Positions 1 through 13,075 of a stretch of DNA of 64,000 nt are shown here, in pieces. Location: contig CM054145.1 of the NCBI GenBank assembly GCA_028751875.1, positions 2,336,476 through 2,400,475 on the forward strand. The letters are read 5' to 3'. This DNA comes from Rapana venosa. Its lineage: Eukaryota > Mollusca > Gastropoda > Neogastropoda > Muricidae. Position 1 is the stretch's first letter. Every line of letters begins with the position of its first letter. The position numbers and the translations under genes were made by a program. Under the pieces are notes generated by a model. That model worked only from the letters and a program-made list of their open reading frames with translations, was not told where the DNA came from and searched no databases.

Positions 1-122
1 AACAAAAAAAAAAAAAAAAAAAAAAAATTTTTTAAAAAAAATTTGGGGGGGCCCCTAAAAAATTAAAAAAAAATTAAAAAAAAAAAAAAAGGGGGAAAAA
101 AATTTTTTACCCCAAAAAAAAA

Positions 123-160
<38 letters not shown>

Positions 161-279
161 TTTTACCCCCCAAAAATTTTTTTTTTAAAAAAAACCCCAA
201 AAAATTTTTTTCGGGGCTTTTTCCCAAAATTTTTCTTTTTGGGGGTTTTTTAAAATGAAAAAATTTTAAATTTCCTGAC
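1..279. other. low-complexity, low-quality sequence
   Basis: Runs of A, T, C and G with almost no other content. I see no gene or recognisable repeat. The style matches the damaged copies of known repeats further on, so this is probably assembly or base-calling noise. Confidence 0.7.
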
Positions 280-3200
280 ATCTTTTTTGGTTGTCCCATT
301 GAACCTTTGTTTAGATGGGCTGGGGACTGGATGTTTGTTTAATTTGTGAAAGCAGCACCAAATTTTTGTAGTATTTTGTGGGGAAAAGGGATTTGTAAGA
401 AAAGCCTTTTTAACAATAAACCAATGACTTGGTGTGATGATTTTTTTTTGAAGGGGAAAAAAAGCAGGGGACCTAAGTAGCTAACCCTTTTGTTGTCTTT
501 TTTGGGGATCAACCCGGAAACTTTTTTTTTGATGGTCTCCTAGTGCGAAGTGATGTTTGGTTGTGGATGTGTGGAGAAAAGATTGTGGTGGGAATTTCAG
601 GTTGATGTGGGCAGGCAGGAAGAGAGGGGAAATTGTGGGGGGGGGCAAATCCATGCTGTGGCCCTTTGGGAAAAAACTAAACAATAACACCTGGGGATTT
701 GGGGGGGCAAAAAGAGGAGAGAGAGGTAAAAAAACAGCGTGAATTTTTTTTTGGGGGGGTTTTTTTTTTGGTGTAGTTGACTTTTTTTTGCTAACCATTA
801 TTTACTTTTTAATTTTTTTTTCGTTTTTGCAATACAAATTTTTTTTAAGTTTTTAAATATTTTTTATGTGGGGGGGGGGGGGGGACATGCACTGCTGTTT
901 TCCAGGGGATTATTTCTTGCCCATTAGCCAACATATTTGGAAGCCACACCCTTGGGTTCTGTTGAAAAAAAAAACCAGCCCCCCACAGAAAAAATTGGGC
1001 TGAGTCCCCTTTCTTGGGGGAAACATCCCTGTCTTAATGATAAAAATTGAGTTTTTTTTTTCAGTTGATTTATTGGGGGTTTTTTTTTAAATCCTGTTTT
1101 TTTTTTGGTACATCCATTCTTTTTTTGACCCCCCCATTGTTTATGTGGGGTGCCCATAAAATTTTTTGGACGTCAAAAAAAACTGAAACTAAAAGGGAAA
1201 AGTGGAAAAAAAAGAGGAGGAGGAGGACCCTAAAAAAAGAAAATAAGGGGAAAAAAAAGAAAATGGGGGTTGGGGGCCCCAGACATAAAAAAAAGAAAAA
1301 AAAAAAAAAAAATTGGGGGTGGGGGGGGGGAGTAAAAAAAAGGAAAAATCTATGAAAATGAACTGGGGGTTAATTTTTTTTTTTGTCACCTTTTAAAAAC
1401 TTTGTATGAGTGTGTAATTCATACTTGTATGTTTTAAAAAAATTCCCATTTTATTTTCCTTAAAAAATTTTCATGGTTTCTTAAGGTGGCAGTATAAGTT
1501 TTTTGTTTTGTGGCTGCTAATTGTGTTTGATGTTTTTTTAAGGATAGATTTGACCCATGTGGGGGTAAAAATTTTTTGGGGGTTTTTTAAAAGGCTGTAA
1601 GGACTTTTCTGAAAACACCCTTCCCCCCTCTCGCCCCTTTTTTAAAAAGGCCAAAACCCGAACATTTAATTTTTTCCCCCCCCCTTTTTTTTTTCCCCCC
1701 CTTTTTTTTTTTTCCCCCCCCCTTTTCACCCCCCCCCCCCCCCCCCCCCCAAACCCAAAACCCCCCCCAAACCTAAACCTTTTTTTTTTTTTTTTGGGTT
1801 AAAAAATTTGGGCCCCGGGGGTTTTTTTGGGTTTTTTTTAAGAAATTTTAAATTAAGGTTTATTGTTTTTTGGCAATAACCTTAAAAAAATTAATTTTTT
1901 TTATTATTTTTTTCCCCCTTTTTGGGAGTTTTGGTTTAAAAAAATTTTCCTTTAAAATTTTTTATAATATATTTTCATCATTTTTTTTTTTTTAAAATTT
2001 TTTTCCCTTCAAGGGAAATTTTTCACCCAAAGGCTTTTCACCCCACCTTTAAGGATTTTTTTTCACCCCAAAAAGGGACTTCTTTTTTAACCAAAGGGTT
2101 TTTTTTTTTTAAAATTACAAGGACTTTTTTTTTCAGGACTTTCTTCATCACCCCAAAGGCCCTTTTCAATAAAAAAGGGGACTTTTTATTCAAGGGGGTT
2201 TTTCTTTTCATTTTTAAAGGACTTGTTTTTTTCAATTCAGGAACTCTTCATCCCCCAAAAAGTATTTTCAACCTGCAAGGCCCTTCTTAACGAAAGGACT
2301 TCTTTTATACTGAAAATTTTTTTTCAAATTTCACGAAAAGGACTCTTCATCACTCCCCAAAAGCACTACTTCAACACTGCAAGGGCCCCTTTTTTCAGGG
2401 ACTGAAAGGGGACTTTTTATCACTGCAAGGACCTTTTCATCACTGCAAAGAAATTTCCCACACTGCAAGGGGACTTCTTCAAATGAAAAAGGGACTTCTT
2501 AATACGGGGAAAGGATTTTCTTCATCACGGCAAGGGGGACTACTTCACACTGCAAGCACTATTCAACCCGCAAGGACTTTTTTCATAAAACGGAAGGGGA
2601 CTTCTTTTTTTCACTGCAAGGGGACTCTTCATCACTAAAAAGGATTTATTTTTAAAACACTGCAAGATACTTAAAACCACTCCCAAGCCCCTTTTCAAAA
2701 CTGCAAGGACTATTTTTTTCACCTGCAAGGGGGGACTTTTTTTTCCCCCCAAATGAAAAGGACCCCCTTTATTGAGGACTTCAGAAACCCCTTTTGGGAC
2801 TGCTTCCCTTAAAGGGGTAGGGGTTGTGTCACCTGTCCCTTCCTTCTGGTATAAAATTTTTTAAATTGTACTGGTTGGGGTGGATACCACACTGGGGGAA
2901 AAAAAAACCCTTGATGAACATGTTTTTCTTGGGGTTAAACTTTCATGCTGTGTAATTTTCAAAAACAAGGGGGAATAGTTTTTTTGTTAGAATGAAAGGT
3001 ATGAATAAAAAAGTGTAAAATGTGTAGAAAAGAAAGTAAGACTGCAGAATCAGGATGCATTAAATTTTTTTACTGTCTAGGGTCTGTTGATTTTTTTTTT
3101 CTTCTTGATGTTTTTCTTTTTCATTTTTTTTTTAAAAATGGCCCTGCAATATGCTGCCCTTTTTCCAGTTTTTTTTTTTTTTTTTTTTTTTTGAAAATTA

Positions 3201-4970
3201 AGGGGAAGTTTTTTCTTTGGGGTTGGGTTTTTTTTTTTTTTACCCCTCAATTGCAAAAAGGGGAAATTTTTTTGATCATCCCCGGGTTTTTGTCCTTTCA
3301 AACCAGGGTTTTGTCCCAAACCCCCCCCAGGACTTTCATCCCCCAAACCCAAACCCGGGGACTTGGTCATCAACCCCACCAGGATTTTTTCATAAAAACA
3401 CCAGAAAAAACCCCTTATCATCAACACCGGACTTACATAAAAACCCCCCAGGATTTTAAATCAACAACACCAGGAAACTTTCAGAAGGGTCCCAACTTGT
3501 ACTTTTTTTTTCCCTGCAAGGTAGGTTTCTGTACCCCCCTTTTTTTTTCATTTTTTTTTTTAACAAAACAGGAAAAGACTGTACTGGATCTGATAGCGCT
3601 GTGTGAAAAAAGTTCTCTGAATACTCCTTGGAGACTTGAGATTTTACAGTCTTTTATGTTAAGAGGGGGGGAGGGGGGGGGCGGGAGGGGGGGGGGAGGG
3701 GGGGGTGGGGGGGGGGGGGTAAAAGGGGAGAGATTAAAAAAATTGGGGGAAAAAAGAAAGTAGCAAGGTACGGGGGCAAAAAAAAAAAGTGATGATACAT
3801 TAGTGTGGTACGTGCGTATCCGGGGATGATTCCTTTCAAAAACTCCAAAAAAATTTTAAATTTTATTAGTAAAGGGTTTTTTGCTCATTACTAAAAAACA
3901 GTTTTTTGCTTTTTTTGAGATAATAATGTATCCCTTTTTTTCTATGATTGCCAAAACCTTCGCCAGTTTCTTGATGGCAGGGACTTCTTCATGCTTTTTA
4001 AGGACTTTTTGCCTTTTTGCCGGATAACTTCATCACAAAAACTTTTTCTTTGTCAAAAGGGGGACCTTTGGGGGTTTTGCCAGGAAAACTTCATCCAAGA
4101 CTTTTTTTTCACTGTCCCCAAAGGACTTCTTTCACTAAAAAAAAATTTGTCTGTTCCTCAGCGGGGGATTTTTTTAAAAAGGTTTTTCACAAATTGGGGT
4201 TTTTTTTTTGGGGGTGTGTTTTTTTTTTTTTCCCCCCACTTACCCCAGCCTTTTTTTTTCCCCTGCACCATGAAATGGGCAGAAACACCCCAGTTTTGGG
4301 GGGAATAGGGGTTTTGGTTTGGAATTGACCAGAGAGGTCAGCTGATGTAACTGAGGGTAAAATTTTCCTCTAAACGGCGTCCTGGGGTCCTTTGGGACCC
4401 CAGAAAAAACAATCACAGCAAATGTTTTCTGCGTCCTCCCCCTTTCATACTTGTTATACATTTTTTTAATTTTTAAAAAACATTTTCTTTTCTCTTAAAA
4501 AAAAGTGGGATTTTTTTTTCCTGCAAAATTTTTTTGTGTGCCCAGTGTTGCTGTATTGACCATTTTCTGTGGCAAAATTTTTTTTTCATTTTTTTTTAAA
4601 AAATTTTTTTTTTGGGGTCTGTTTTTTTTTAATGCAAAATTTTTTTTTTTTCTTTTTTTTTTGAGAAAATTAAAAAATATTTTTTTTTTACCCATTCCCC
4701 CAACGACCCCGGGACTTCAAAAAATTTAAAAACCATGGCAAGACTCCCTCACCAAGACCCCAAAAACCAAACGTCACCATCACCAAGACTCATCATCACC
4801 AAGACTTCATCATCACCGAGACTTAAAAATCACCCACCAAAATTTTCTCATCACTGAAAATTTTCATCTACATCAAAAACTTCTTAACACAGCCCCCTTC
4901 AACGCAAAGACTTCTTCAAATCAAGCCCTTCCCATCGTCCGCCAAGACTTTTTCAAGAAAAAACGTTTTT
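280..4970 (+). repeat. higher-order repeat unit 1, noisy partial copy (J to G)
   Basis: This is a degraded copy of the array unit seen clean at 12,795-18,590. In order: module J 280-740 (the stretch after GAACCTTTGTTTAGATGGGC matches 17,600-17,960), H' 930-1,060, I' 1,150-1,345, a C module with 20-bp-type repeats 2,030-2,870 ending in a donor-like context, D 3,170-3,540, E 3,940-4,260, a SINE remnant (F) 4,300-4,450 and the 17-bp repeats of G 4,700-4,965. Homopolymers are stretched throughout, so exact boundaries and all open frames here are unreliable. A separate A module and B are not visible. Confidence 0.7.
2030..2870 (+). repeat. noisy tandem array of CACTGCAAGGACTTCTTCAT type (module C of unit 1)
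   Basis: Around twenty imperfect repeats with the core CTGCAAGGACTT. The 3' end carries the module C signature (GACTGCTTCCCTT, then GGGGTAGGGGTTGTGTCACC, then TTGTACTGG), so the array occupies the module C slot although its repeat resembles module A. The same hybrid occurs at 45,280-45,720. The sequence is noisy. Confidence 0.6.
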
Positions 4971-4974
4971 TTTT

Positions 4975-6395
4975 TTTAACGGGGCACACCCCCCCCTCAT
5001 GGGGTTTTACTTCTTTTCCTTACGGGGTTTTGATTCCCCAAAACGCAGTTACAGTAAACGATTCTTTCATCCCCCTGAAAAAACCCTGGAATTGGGAGCC
5101 CCCCCCCAAAAAGGATTTTTTTTTCTGGGCCCTGTTTTTTTTCACTCCTAACACTACCCTTTTTTTTCACTGAAAAATAAACCGTCATCAAAAAAAACCC
5201 ATCATTTCTATGCCTAAAACTCTCAAATTTTTTAGTAGTGTTACACCTGAAAAATCTGCCTTTCTCCTTGACAAATGGGGGGACTACTGCCTTCAAAAAT
5301 TTTCAAAATGGTAAAATACAACAAGTTTACAGCTAAACAGAAAAAAAAATCCCAAAACCATGGGGGGAGGGAACCAAAAAACAAAAAATCTCTCCCATCA
5401 AAAAACAGTTTCAATGAATTTGGCAAAAAACTTTCCAATTCCTCTATCCACTGCGTGAAAATATTGGGAAAGTCGTTATCGAACAACACACTCTGAATGA
5501 AAAAAAATTCATAAAACCCCAAAACCTGCCATTATGCTACTATAAATTTAAAAGCAAAATTGGGGGCAAATTCAAAATTTACCGCCACTGTCCCCCCCAA
5601 AAAATAGTCGAAATCTTCCCATTTTTTTTCACGTCTGGCCTATTGCAATTCCCTTCGGGGTGGTCTGCCGGCATCAAATCCTCCCCCCCTTTCAACGTAT
5701 AAAAAAAAACCTGCAGCTCGACAGCCCCCCCTAAAAAAAAAAAAAATTCAGAGCACATAACCCTCTCTTGGAATTCTCCCCTACGGGGGTTTGCCCTGTC
5801 CCCACAAAGAGTAAGTTTTAAAAATTAAATTTCCTTTTTTGCTCCCAATTTTTTTTGCAAAAAAACAGCCCCCCCCCCTACCTCTGTGACTGTTTTTTCC
5901 CACCTATACATCCTTTTTCTTTTTCCCTCCACTCTGCTGCATATACCCTGGGGCTTACGAATACCGGGGGAACAACCAACCCCACGGGTTGGCCTCGCTC
6001 TTTTTCTGTGTTTCTGCCCGGTGACCCCTGGAATGACATCCCTCTCTCTTTTCCCCAAAAGCCTATTTTTATACATTTTTTAAATCCCACCCCTCAAAGA
6101 ATATTTTTATTCCAAAACAAAGATTTTTCCCCCTTTTTTTTCATCCCAAATTTTGGGCCCCGCTTTAAAACACCGAAAATCCCCCCCCCCTCTGCCCAAA
6201 GTGTTAACCTGTGGGTGGGGGGTGCGCGGTGTACGCCCCCGGCGGAGTGTGTGTGGGGGCATTTGGAATTTGTGGGAAAAACCTGTTAAAATTTTGGTAT
6301 TGGTTGTATGTGTGTTTTGTAGCAAAAGCGCTTTCTTTTTTGTTTTTGAAGGGATATGCGCTTATAAATCCCATTCATTTCATTATTATAAAGAT
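4975..6395 (+). mobile_element. CR1/L2-like non-LTR retrotransposon fragment, noisy copy
   Basis: This aligns by eye with the cleaner element at 51,113-53,203 from about 51,845 onward: the GTTTTACTTC and ACAGTAAACGATTC stretch, GGGCCCTG, the FGPSIWNDLP-type C-terminal region and an ATTATTATAAAG end. It carries the second half of reverse transcriptase and the 3' UTR. Many frameshifts make it non-coding. It sits directly after module G, exactly as the copies at 40,075 and 47,795 do, so the insertion was probably duplicated with the unit. Base noise prevents precise ends. Confidence 0.6.
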
Positions 6396-8730
6396 TTTTT
6401 ATTTTTGCGAAAAGATTTTTTCATTGTTAAGGGGGTTTAAAAAAAAAACATAAATTTTTTCCATCAGTTTTTTTTGGGGGACTTAAAATTTTTTTCCCAA
6501 AAAAATCCCCTCCACGGGGACTTTGATCATCCTAGAAAATAATCTTCATTGGTGAAAAATGAATTCCTTTTTTTTTTTTTTCCCAAATAATGTTTGAATT
6601 GTGTTTTCTTTTTTTTACAGGTTTTCCCCTGGTGCCCCTGAAATTTTTTTTAAATGTTGTCATCCGCCCCTCAACCCACCCCCGGGGGGGCCCTACTTTT
6701 GGGGCAAAAGGCGAACTGGTTTAAAAACAGGTGCACAAGATTTGGTTTGTATGGGTCCCCACGGGGGGCCCCCTGGGGTTTAGTCCCCTTTTCTGAATGG
6801 AATGGTGGTTTTTGTTTTTTTTTTTTTTTTTAAAGGGGGGGGGGGGGGCCGTTGGAAAAAAGGGTTTTTTTTTTAAAGCAAAGGGAAAAGGGGGGCCCTT
6901 TAGAAAAAAAAGGATGTTCAATGAAAAACCACTCCACAGGGGGGGCATTACTGAGTACAGCTTTTTTCACAAACGAGTTTTTTTCCCCTGTCTTAATGAC
7001 GTGCTTCACCCCCCTGGATTGGGATTTGGGGGTTTTGGTGTTTGTTTTTTTTTCCCTTTTCATTAAAAAGTTTTGAGTTGTTTGGTCCCCTGACTTTGTT
7101 TTTGGGTTTTTTTCTTATTTTTTTTTTTGCTTTTTTTTTGATGAGGGGGGGGTTTTTTGTTTGGGGGGAAAAAATTTTTGGGACAAAAAATGAAAAAAGA
7201 GGGGGGGAAAGGGGGGAGAAAGGGGAAAAAAAAAAAAAAAGGGGGAAAAAAAAAAGGGAAAAAGAAAAAAAAAAAAAAAACCCGGGGAAAAAAGAAAAGG
7301 GGTTGGAGGCCCCCCCCAAAAAAATAAAAGAAAAAAAAAAAAAAAGGAAAAAAAAGAAGAAAAAAAAAACCCGGGAAAAAAAAAGAAAAAAAGGTGGTTT
7401 TGGAGGCCCCCACAAAAAAAAAAAAGGGGGAAAAAAAAAAAAAAAAAAAAAACCAGGGGAAAAAAAAGAAAAGGGGGTTTGGAGGCCCCCCCCCCCCAAA
7501 AAAAAAAAAAAAAAAAAAAATCAAAAACAAAAAATGTGGTCTGACTCTGTAGTTTGTACTGATGCCCCAAACTATTTATTGATTTTTATAGTGTTTTTTT
7601 TAAAAGGAAATTTTTTTCATCCGACATCTGTTTGAGTTTGCCCCCATTAAAAAAACCTTTTTTTTTGTAGAGGGGGGCGGGACTGGATTTTTTTTTTAAT
7701 TTGTGAAAGCAGCACCAAAGTTGTATTTTACTTGTGTTAAAATGTTTTAATGTAGCCTTCCAATGACCATGACTTTTTGTGATAATTTGTAAGTAAAAAA
7801 AGCAGTGACCTAAGTAGCTAAGGGCCCTTTTTTTTTGTTTTTTGGTCGACTAAAAATTTTGTGTGGGATGGTTCCTAGTGCAAAAAATGAGGGTTGTTTG
7901 GATGTGGGGGGGGAAAAAAGATTTGGGGGGGGGAAGTCCATGTTGGGATGTGGGGGCAGGGGGAGAATAAAATTTGGGGTGGGGGAAATCCATGTGTGGC
8001 CTTAGGAACGGGACAAAAAAAACGCCAGGGGCCAGATTGGTTTTGAAAAACAGAGAGAGAGGGGGTGAAAGCAGCGTAAAATTTTTTTGGGTGTGGTTTT
8101 GTGTGGGGGGGAGTATTTTTCTAACCAGTGGGTTACTGAAATTTTTTTTTCATTTTTTTGCATTTTGTTTGTGGGGGTTGAGAGAGATGGGGGAGAAAAG
8201 GGAAACCTGTGCACTGGGGTTTTTTATGGTTTTTATTTTTTTTATTTTTGCCGTGACATATTTGAAGCAACACCTTGGTTTTCCCCTGTTGAAAAAAAAC
8301 CACTCCCAGTTGCTTTTGCGATGTACATGCTTGTTAAAGGGGACACAATGCCCCCCCTGTCTTAAAATGAAATCTATTTTCATTTTTTGATTTTAAATTT
8401 TTGTTTGGGTTTTTTTGGGTTTTCTTTAAAAGTATTTTTAAGCCCTGTTTTTTTAGGAATTCCCTTTTGATAGTTTTTTTTTTTTTTTCTTTTTTTGATT
8501 CAGTGTTTATGTAGGCGAATGGTTTTTTGGATTCGGGAAACTGAAACTGGAAGGAAAAAAAGAGGGGCGGGGGGGTCCCCCACCCAAAAAAAATAATGGG
8601 GGAAAAAAAAAATTTTTGGGGGGGGGGCCCCACACATGAAAAAAAAGAAAAAAACAATGGGGGGGAAAAAGGTTGGGAGGCCCCACAAAAAAAAAATATT
8701 TCTGACTCTGAGTATTTTTTTCTGCCCCCA
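6396..8730 (+). repeat. higher-order repeat unit 2, noisy partial copy (post-G, I, J, H', I')
   Basis: After the L2-like insertion the array resumes. A SINE-like piece at 6,640-6,790 (CATCCGCCCCTCAACCCA, compare 41,578-41,640) is followed by module I with about three purine-rich repeats at 7,180-7,520, module J at 7,540-8,060, H' at 8,250-8,365 and I' at 8,500-8,700. Purine homopolymers are greatly inflated. Confidence 0.6.
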
Positions 8731-9760
8731 CCTTAAAATTTTTTTTTGTGTTTTGAGTTTTTGTAATCAAGAATCAGGGGTTCCAAAAAATAAAAAAAAA
8801 ACGTGAAAAAAGGATTTTCAAGTTGTTGTCCAAAAGGGTTAATCAAAAATGTGCCAATTCGGGAAGGGGGAAATAAAAGGATTTAAAATCCCGAAGGGGT
8901 AAAAAATAAGATTCAGGATCCATTTTAAAAACAGAAAAGGGGGGCCCGGGCATCCAAAGTTTCCCCTTGGGGTATTTTTCAAAGGGGGGTAGGGCCGCGG
9001 CGACCCCAGCCCCGTGGGGGGAAAGTTTTTTTCCAATTCCACTTTGGAAAAAAAATCCCAAACGGCCCCTTTTCTTTTTTTTCCCTTCCTTCCCCTTTAA
9101 GGGTTTTTGTTTTTCCCCCCCACAAAAAAAAAAAAAGGGGTGGCCGGGTTTCCCTTTTTTGGCCCCCCCCCTTTCCCCCAAGGGGGGGGGACCCAAAAAT
9201 TTTTTAGTAGAGAAAACCCCGGATTTAAAGGGGATTTGGAAAAAAAAAAAATTTTCCCCTTTTTTCCCAAATTTTTTTTTTAAAATTGCCCGGGGGTTTT
9301 TGGGCCCCCTTTTTTGGTGTTTTTTCGGGTTTTAATTTCCCCTTTTAAAGCCATTTTGTGTGTTTTGATTAAACCCGGGGGAAAATTTTTTGGGGGGTGC
9401 GTTCCCTTTTGCTTGGGGTTCCCCCGCAAGGGGGGGGTTTTTCAGTGCAAAAACCACCCGGGGAAGATATCATTAATAAATTTAAAAATTGGTTTTTATA
9501 GTGTTAATTTTTCCAAAAAAAAAATCAAAACCATGATTCCCCCACTTTCAAAAAACCCCAAGAAAAAATTTTTTTAAAACCGGGCCAAAACCATTTTTGG
9601 CTCGGCCCTTGGGGTGGGGAAAAGAAAAATTTTTTAAAACCGGGGGTTGGGGTTCCAAGGGGTTTTCAGCCCTGTTTTTTTTAACCCCAGAAGGAAAAAA
9701 AAACTTTGACCTTATTTTGTTCTGAAAAAATCAAAAAAAGGTAGTTTATTCACAACCCCC
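8731..9760. other. noisy region, nothing recognised
   Basis: Homopolymer-rich sequence with mixed GGG and AAA runs. I cannot match it to any repeat elsewhere in the window, and I see no credible coding frame. Confidence 0.5.
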
Positions 9761-9761
9761 A

Positions 9762-9781
9762 AAAAAAAACAAAAAAAAAAA

Positions 9782-9851
<70 letters not shown>

Positions 9852-9868
9852 AAAAAAAAAAAACGGGG

Positions 9869-9909
<41 letters not shown>

Positions 9910-9995
9910 AAAAAAAAAAAACCCCAAAAAAAAAAAAAAGGGGAAAAAACCAAAAAAAAAAGGGAAAAAAAAAAACAAAAAAAAAAAAAAAAAAA
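9762..9995. repeat. poly-A low-complexity tract
   Basis: About 230 bases that are almost entirely A with occasional C or GGG. This could be a real A-rich tract or a base-calling collapse. On the minus strand it yields spurious poly-Phe frames. Confidence 0.8.
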
Positions 9996-11730
9996 GGGGG
10001 GGGGGGGGGGGGAAAAAACGGGTTTGGGGGGGGGGGGGGGTTTTGGGGGGGGTTTTTATTTTTTGGGGCTTTGTTCCCCTTGGTGGGCCCCCCCGCTCTC
10101 CCCCCGGGGAGCAACCCCCTTTTTTTTTGGGTCCCCCCTTGTCCCCGGGGGTTTTTTTTACAAAAAAAGAAAAACCCCAAAGGGAGGCCTTCCCCTTTTC
10201 CCCCCCTTTTTTCATTTTTTCCCTTTTTTTTTTTAAAATAAAAACCCCCAAAAAAAAAAGGGTTTTTTCCCCAAAAATTTACCCCAAACCCCCTTTTACC
10301 CCCCTTTTTTTTTTCCCCAAACACCCCCTCCAAAAAAAAAAACCCCCAAAATTTTCCGGGGGAAAAAAAAAACCATTGCCCCCTTCCACTTTTGCCAATG
10401 CGGGGACTTTTTTCCCCTTTGGGTTCCCTTTTTTTTAAAAAATTGAAACCCCCAGTTTTTTGGGATAGATTTGTTTTTTTTGAACTTTTTTTTTTTCCTT
10501 TTTTGGGATTTTTTTAGGGCCCCCCCCTTTGGGGCCCTTTTAAGCCCCCCCGGGGTTTTCCCCCTCCTTTGCGGTGTTTTTTTTTTTCAATTTTTTGTTT
10601 TTTGGGGTAAGAAAAATCCCCCCTTCAAATCAGCGGCAGGGCTATTTTCCAAAAATAAAATAATTTAAAGGAATTTTATAGTGCAAGTATTTATCTTCAA
10701 GGGGACATTCCAATCAAAAGGGGGAAATTTTTTTTTCAACCTTCGGGGTTTTTAAAACCTTTATCATTAAAATATTTCCAAAACTTAAAAAACCCACATG
10801 GGACTTTTCCCCCAAAACGGGGCGGGGAACGAAAAGGGATTTTTAATACGCAGGGTTTTTCCTGGGTTTTTTTTTTCGCCCGGGGTTTTTTTTTTTTGGG
10901 GACCGTTCTTTTTAAAAAAAACGGGTTTTTTTTTTAGGAACCGTTTTTTTATTTTCTGCCCCCAGATTTCCCCCCCAGAAAAATTAATTGGGCTTACCCC
11001 CCTGGGGGGGGATTGGGGGGCCATTGCCCCCCCGGGGGGCCCACATCCCAAGGAGGTTTTTTAATTTTTCGGGGAGGGTTTTTTTTTTACCTGGGTTGGC
11101 CCTGTGATAGGAAAAAATGAAGGGCGGGAAAAATGGTAAAAGGGTTTTGGGGAGTGGGGGCTGAAAAAAAATTTTTTATGGTTTTTTTTTTTTTATTTTT
11201 TTTGGCGGGAAAATTTTTTTCTTTGCCTTTTGCCCCTTTTTTTTTGGGGCCATTTGGGGCCCCCGTGTTTTTCCCCCTTTTTAACCCCCCCGGGGGAAAA
11301 TAACCCCACAAATTAAAAAATTTTATCCCCCCCCAGACCTTTTTTTGTCCGGGGCTTTAAAAACACGGGGAAAAGGCGTGGTCGGGGGAAGACGGACGGG
11401 GTTTTGGTCCCTTTGGTTAAACGTGAGGTAGGGTTTTTTAAAGTTGATTTTAGAAAGCGGGGGGGAAAAAAATTTTGGGGGCCCCCACCCCATTTTGGGG
11501 GGAACGCCCGGCACTTTCCCCCGGGCCCCAAATTTGGGGGGGGCTTTCTCACTGAAAGGCTCCCCTCCTCCCCCCCGGGGATTTTTCCCCAACCTCAAAT
11601 TTTTTTTGGGGGGTTTTTCCTCCAACGGCCCTCCTCCTTTTTCATCCTCCCCCTTTCCCCATACCAAGGGAATCCTCCCAAAGGCCCCAAACTCCAAAAC
11701 TTTTTCTTGGGGGGGCCCCCCTTTCAAGCC
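9996..11730. other. noisy region, nothing recognised
   Basis: G-, C- and T-run rich sequence. No array module, SINE or LINE could be aligned by eye. The noise stops near 11,730, where ordinary complex sequence begins. Confidence 0.5.
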
Positions 11731-12258
11731 TGATGTGCCCTGTGCATAGTTCTGAAAAAGACCACCTAGTGGCTTGTCTGTTTGGAACGTGGTGAATATT
11801 TAAAGGGGTTCTGTTTGAGTTTTGGTGATCTGAAGAGAGAGAGATTTTTGATTATGATGATTGTTTTTCATCTCCATTAGGTTGACGGGGATGAGATTGT
11901 TCTCTTGCTCCATCCTCTGCCCTATTTTGGCCATCTTGTCTGCAAATTATTTTTTTTTTTCATTTTCCATTAATGCCGCAGTGGTTGAGGGGAACCATGG
12001 AGCTCTCCCCCCCCCTACTTATGCTGTTATGGCGTTAAGACTGTGCATAGTCGCCGTCTCACCCAGGTCCTTTTTTCTTCTCCAGATTCTTCAGTTGTCC
12101 GGCCATTATAGGGACTGCAGCCCACAGAGCGATGTAGTGCTGTAACTTCTTTTCTCGGTTCTGGGATAAGTACCGACTTGGGTGTTTATGAATTGTTCCA
12201 CTCAGCCTGTTGATATGACATTTGTGCATGGATCAGGGCTTCTACTTCACAGCTTTTA
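11731..12258. other. clean unassigned sequence upstream of the array
   Basis: Ordinary-complexity DNA with no recognised gene. The longest plus frame (11,861-12,145) has no visible domain and is probably chance. The stretch near 12,020-12,090 is not matched elsewhere in the window. Confidence 0.5.
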
Positions 12259-12504
12259 GTACTTTTTTTTTTTATATTTTTTTTTTTTTTTTTTATTTTT
12301 TTTTTTTTTATTTATTTTATTTATTTTTTCATTTTTTTTTTTTATTATTTTTTTTCTTTTTTTTTTTTTTTTTTTTTATTTTTTTTTTTTATTATTTTTT
12401 TTTTTTTTTTTATATCTTTTTTTTATTTTTTCTTTTTTTTTTAGTTTTATTTTTAGTTATTTTTTTTTATATTTTTTATTTAGTTTTTTATTTTTTTTTT
12501 TTTT

Positions 12505-12543
<39 letters not shown>

Positions 12544-12715
12544 GTATTTTTTTTTCTTTTCTTTTTTTTTTTCTTTTTTTTTTCTTTTCTATTTTTTTTT
12601 TTTTTTAGTTATTATTTATATTTATTTTTTTTATTTTTTTTTCTTTTTTTTTTTTGATTTTTTTTTTTTTTTATTTTTATTTCTTTATTTATTTATTATT
12701 TTTTTTTTTTTAGTT
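12259..12715. repeat. T-rich low-complexity tract
   Basis: About 455 bases of T runs broken by single A, TA or C. It lies just upstream of unit 3 module A, in otherwise clean sequence, and ends in a TTTTTTTAG that could serve as an acceptor-like signal. It gives spurious poly-Phe frames. Confidence 0.85.
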
Positions 12716-12794
12716 ACAATGCGTGCCAGTTGGACAAATAGCTTCGCTGCCATTCTCCATTAGGGGTACTGACTGTAGACCCCCGCCCTCCACA

Positions 12795-13075
12795 CCTTCT
12801 TGACAGCCTCATCACTGCAAGGAATACATCTTCACTGCAAGGACTACATCATCACTCTGCAAGGACTTCTTCTACACTGCAAGGACATCTTCACACTACA
12901 AGGTAGTACTTTCATCCTAACAAGGGGACTTCTTCATCACACTACAAGGACTTCATTTTCAATACAAGGACTCATCATCACAGCAAGGACTTCTATACTG
13001 CACGGACTTCATCACCTACAAGATCTTCTTCATTGCCAGGTACTTACCAGTCAACCCTTCACGGTTCCTTTTCAG
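12795..13075 (+). repeat. module A, unit 3 (20-bp tandem repeat, donor-like end)
   Basis: Imperfect repeats of ACTGCAAGGACTTCATCATC type. The block ends TTTTCAG/GTAATGG at 13,075/13,076, a donor-like junction in the position where the U4 copy has CAAG/GTATGG. Confidence 0.7.

Noticed and set aside
3654..3848. Pro-rich minus frame near 3,700
   Set aside because: Arises from G runs in a noisy copy of the flank after module D.
7042..7635. Open frames of 150-200 codons rich in Lys, Phe and Gly
   Set aside because: They come from inflated A, G and C runs in noisy copies of block I. The clean counterparts at 17,345-17,490 have no such frame.
9712..10333. Minus-strand poly-Phe frames of 179 and 195 codons
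   Set aside because: Direct translation of a poly-A tract and G runs. No protein-like composition.
12222..12608. 128-codon Phe-rich frame resembling a membrane protein
   Set aside because: Product of a T-rich low-complexity tract, not a membrane segment.
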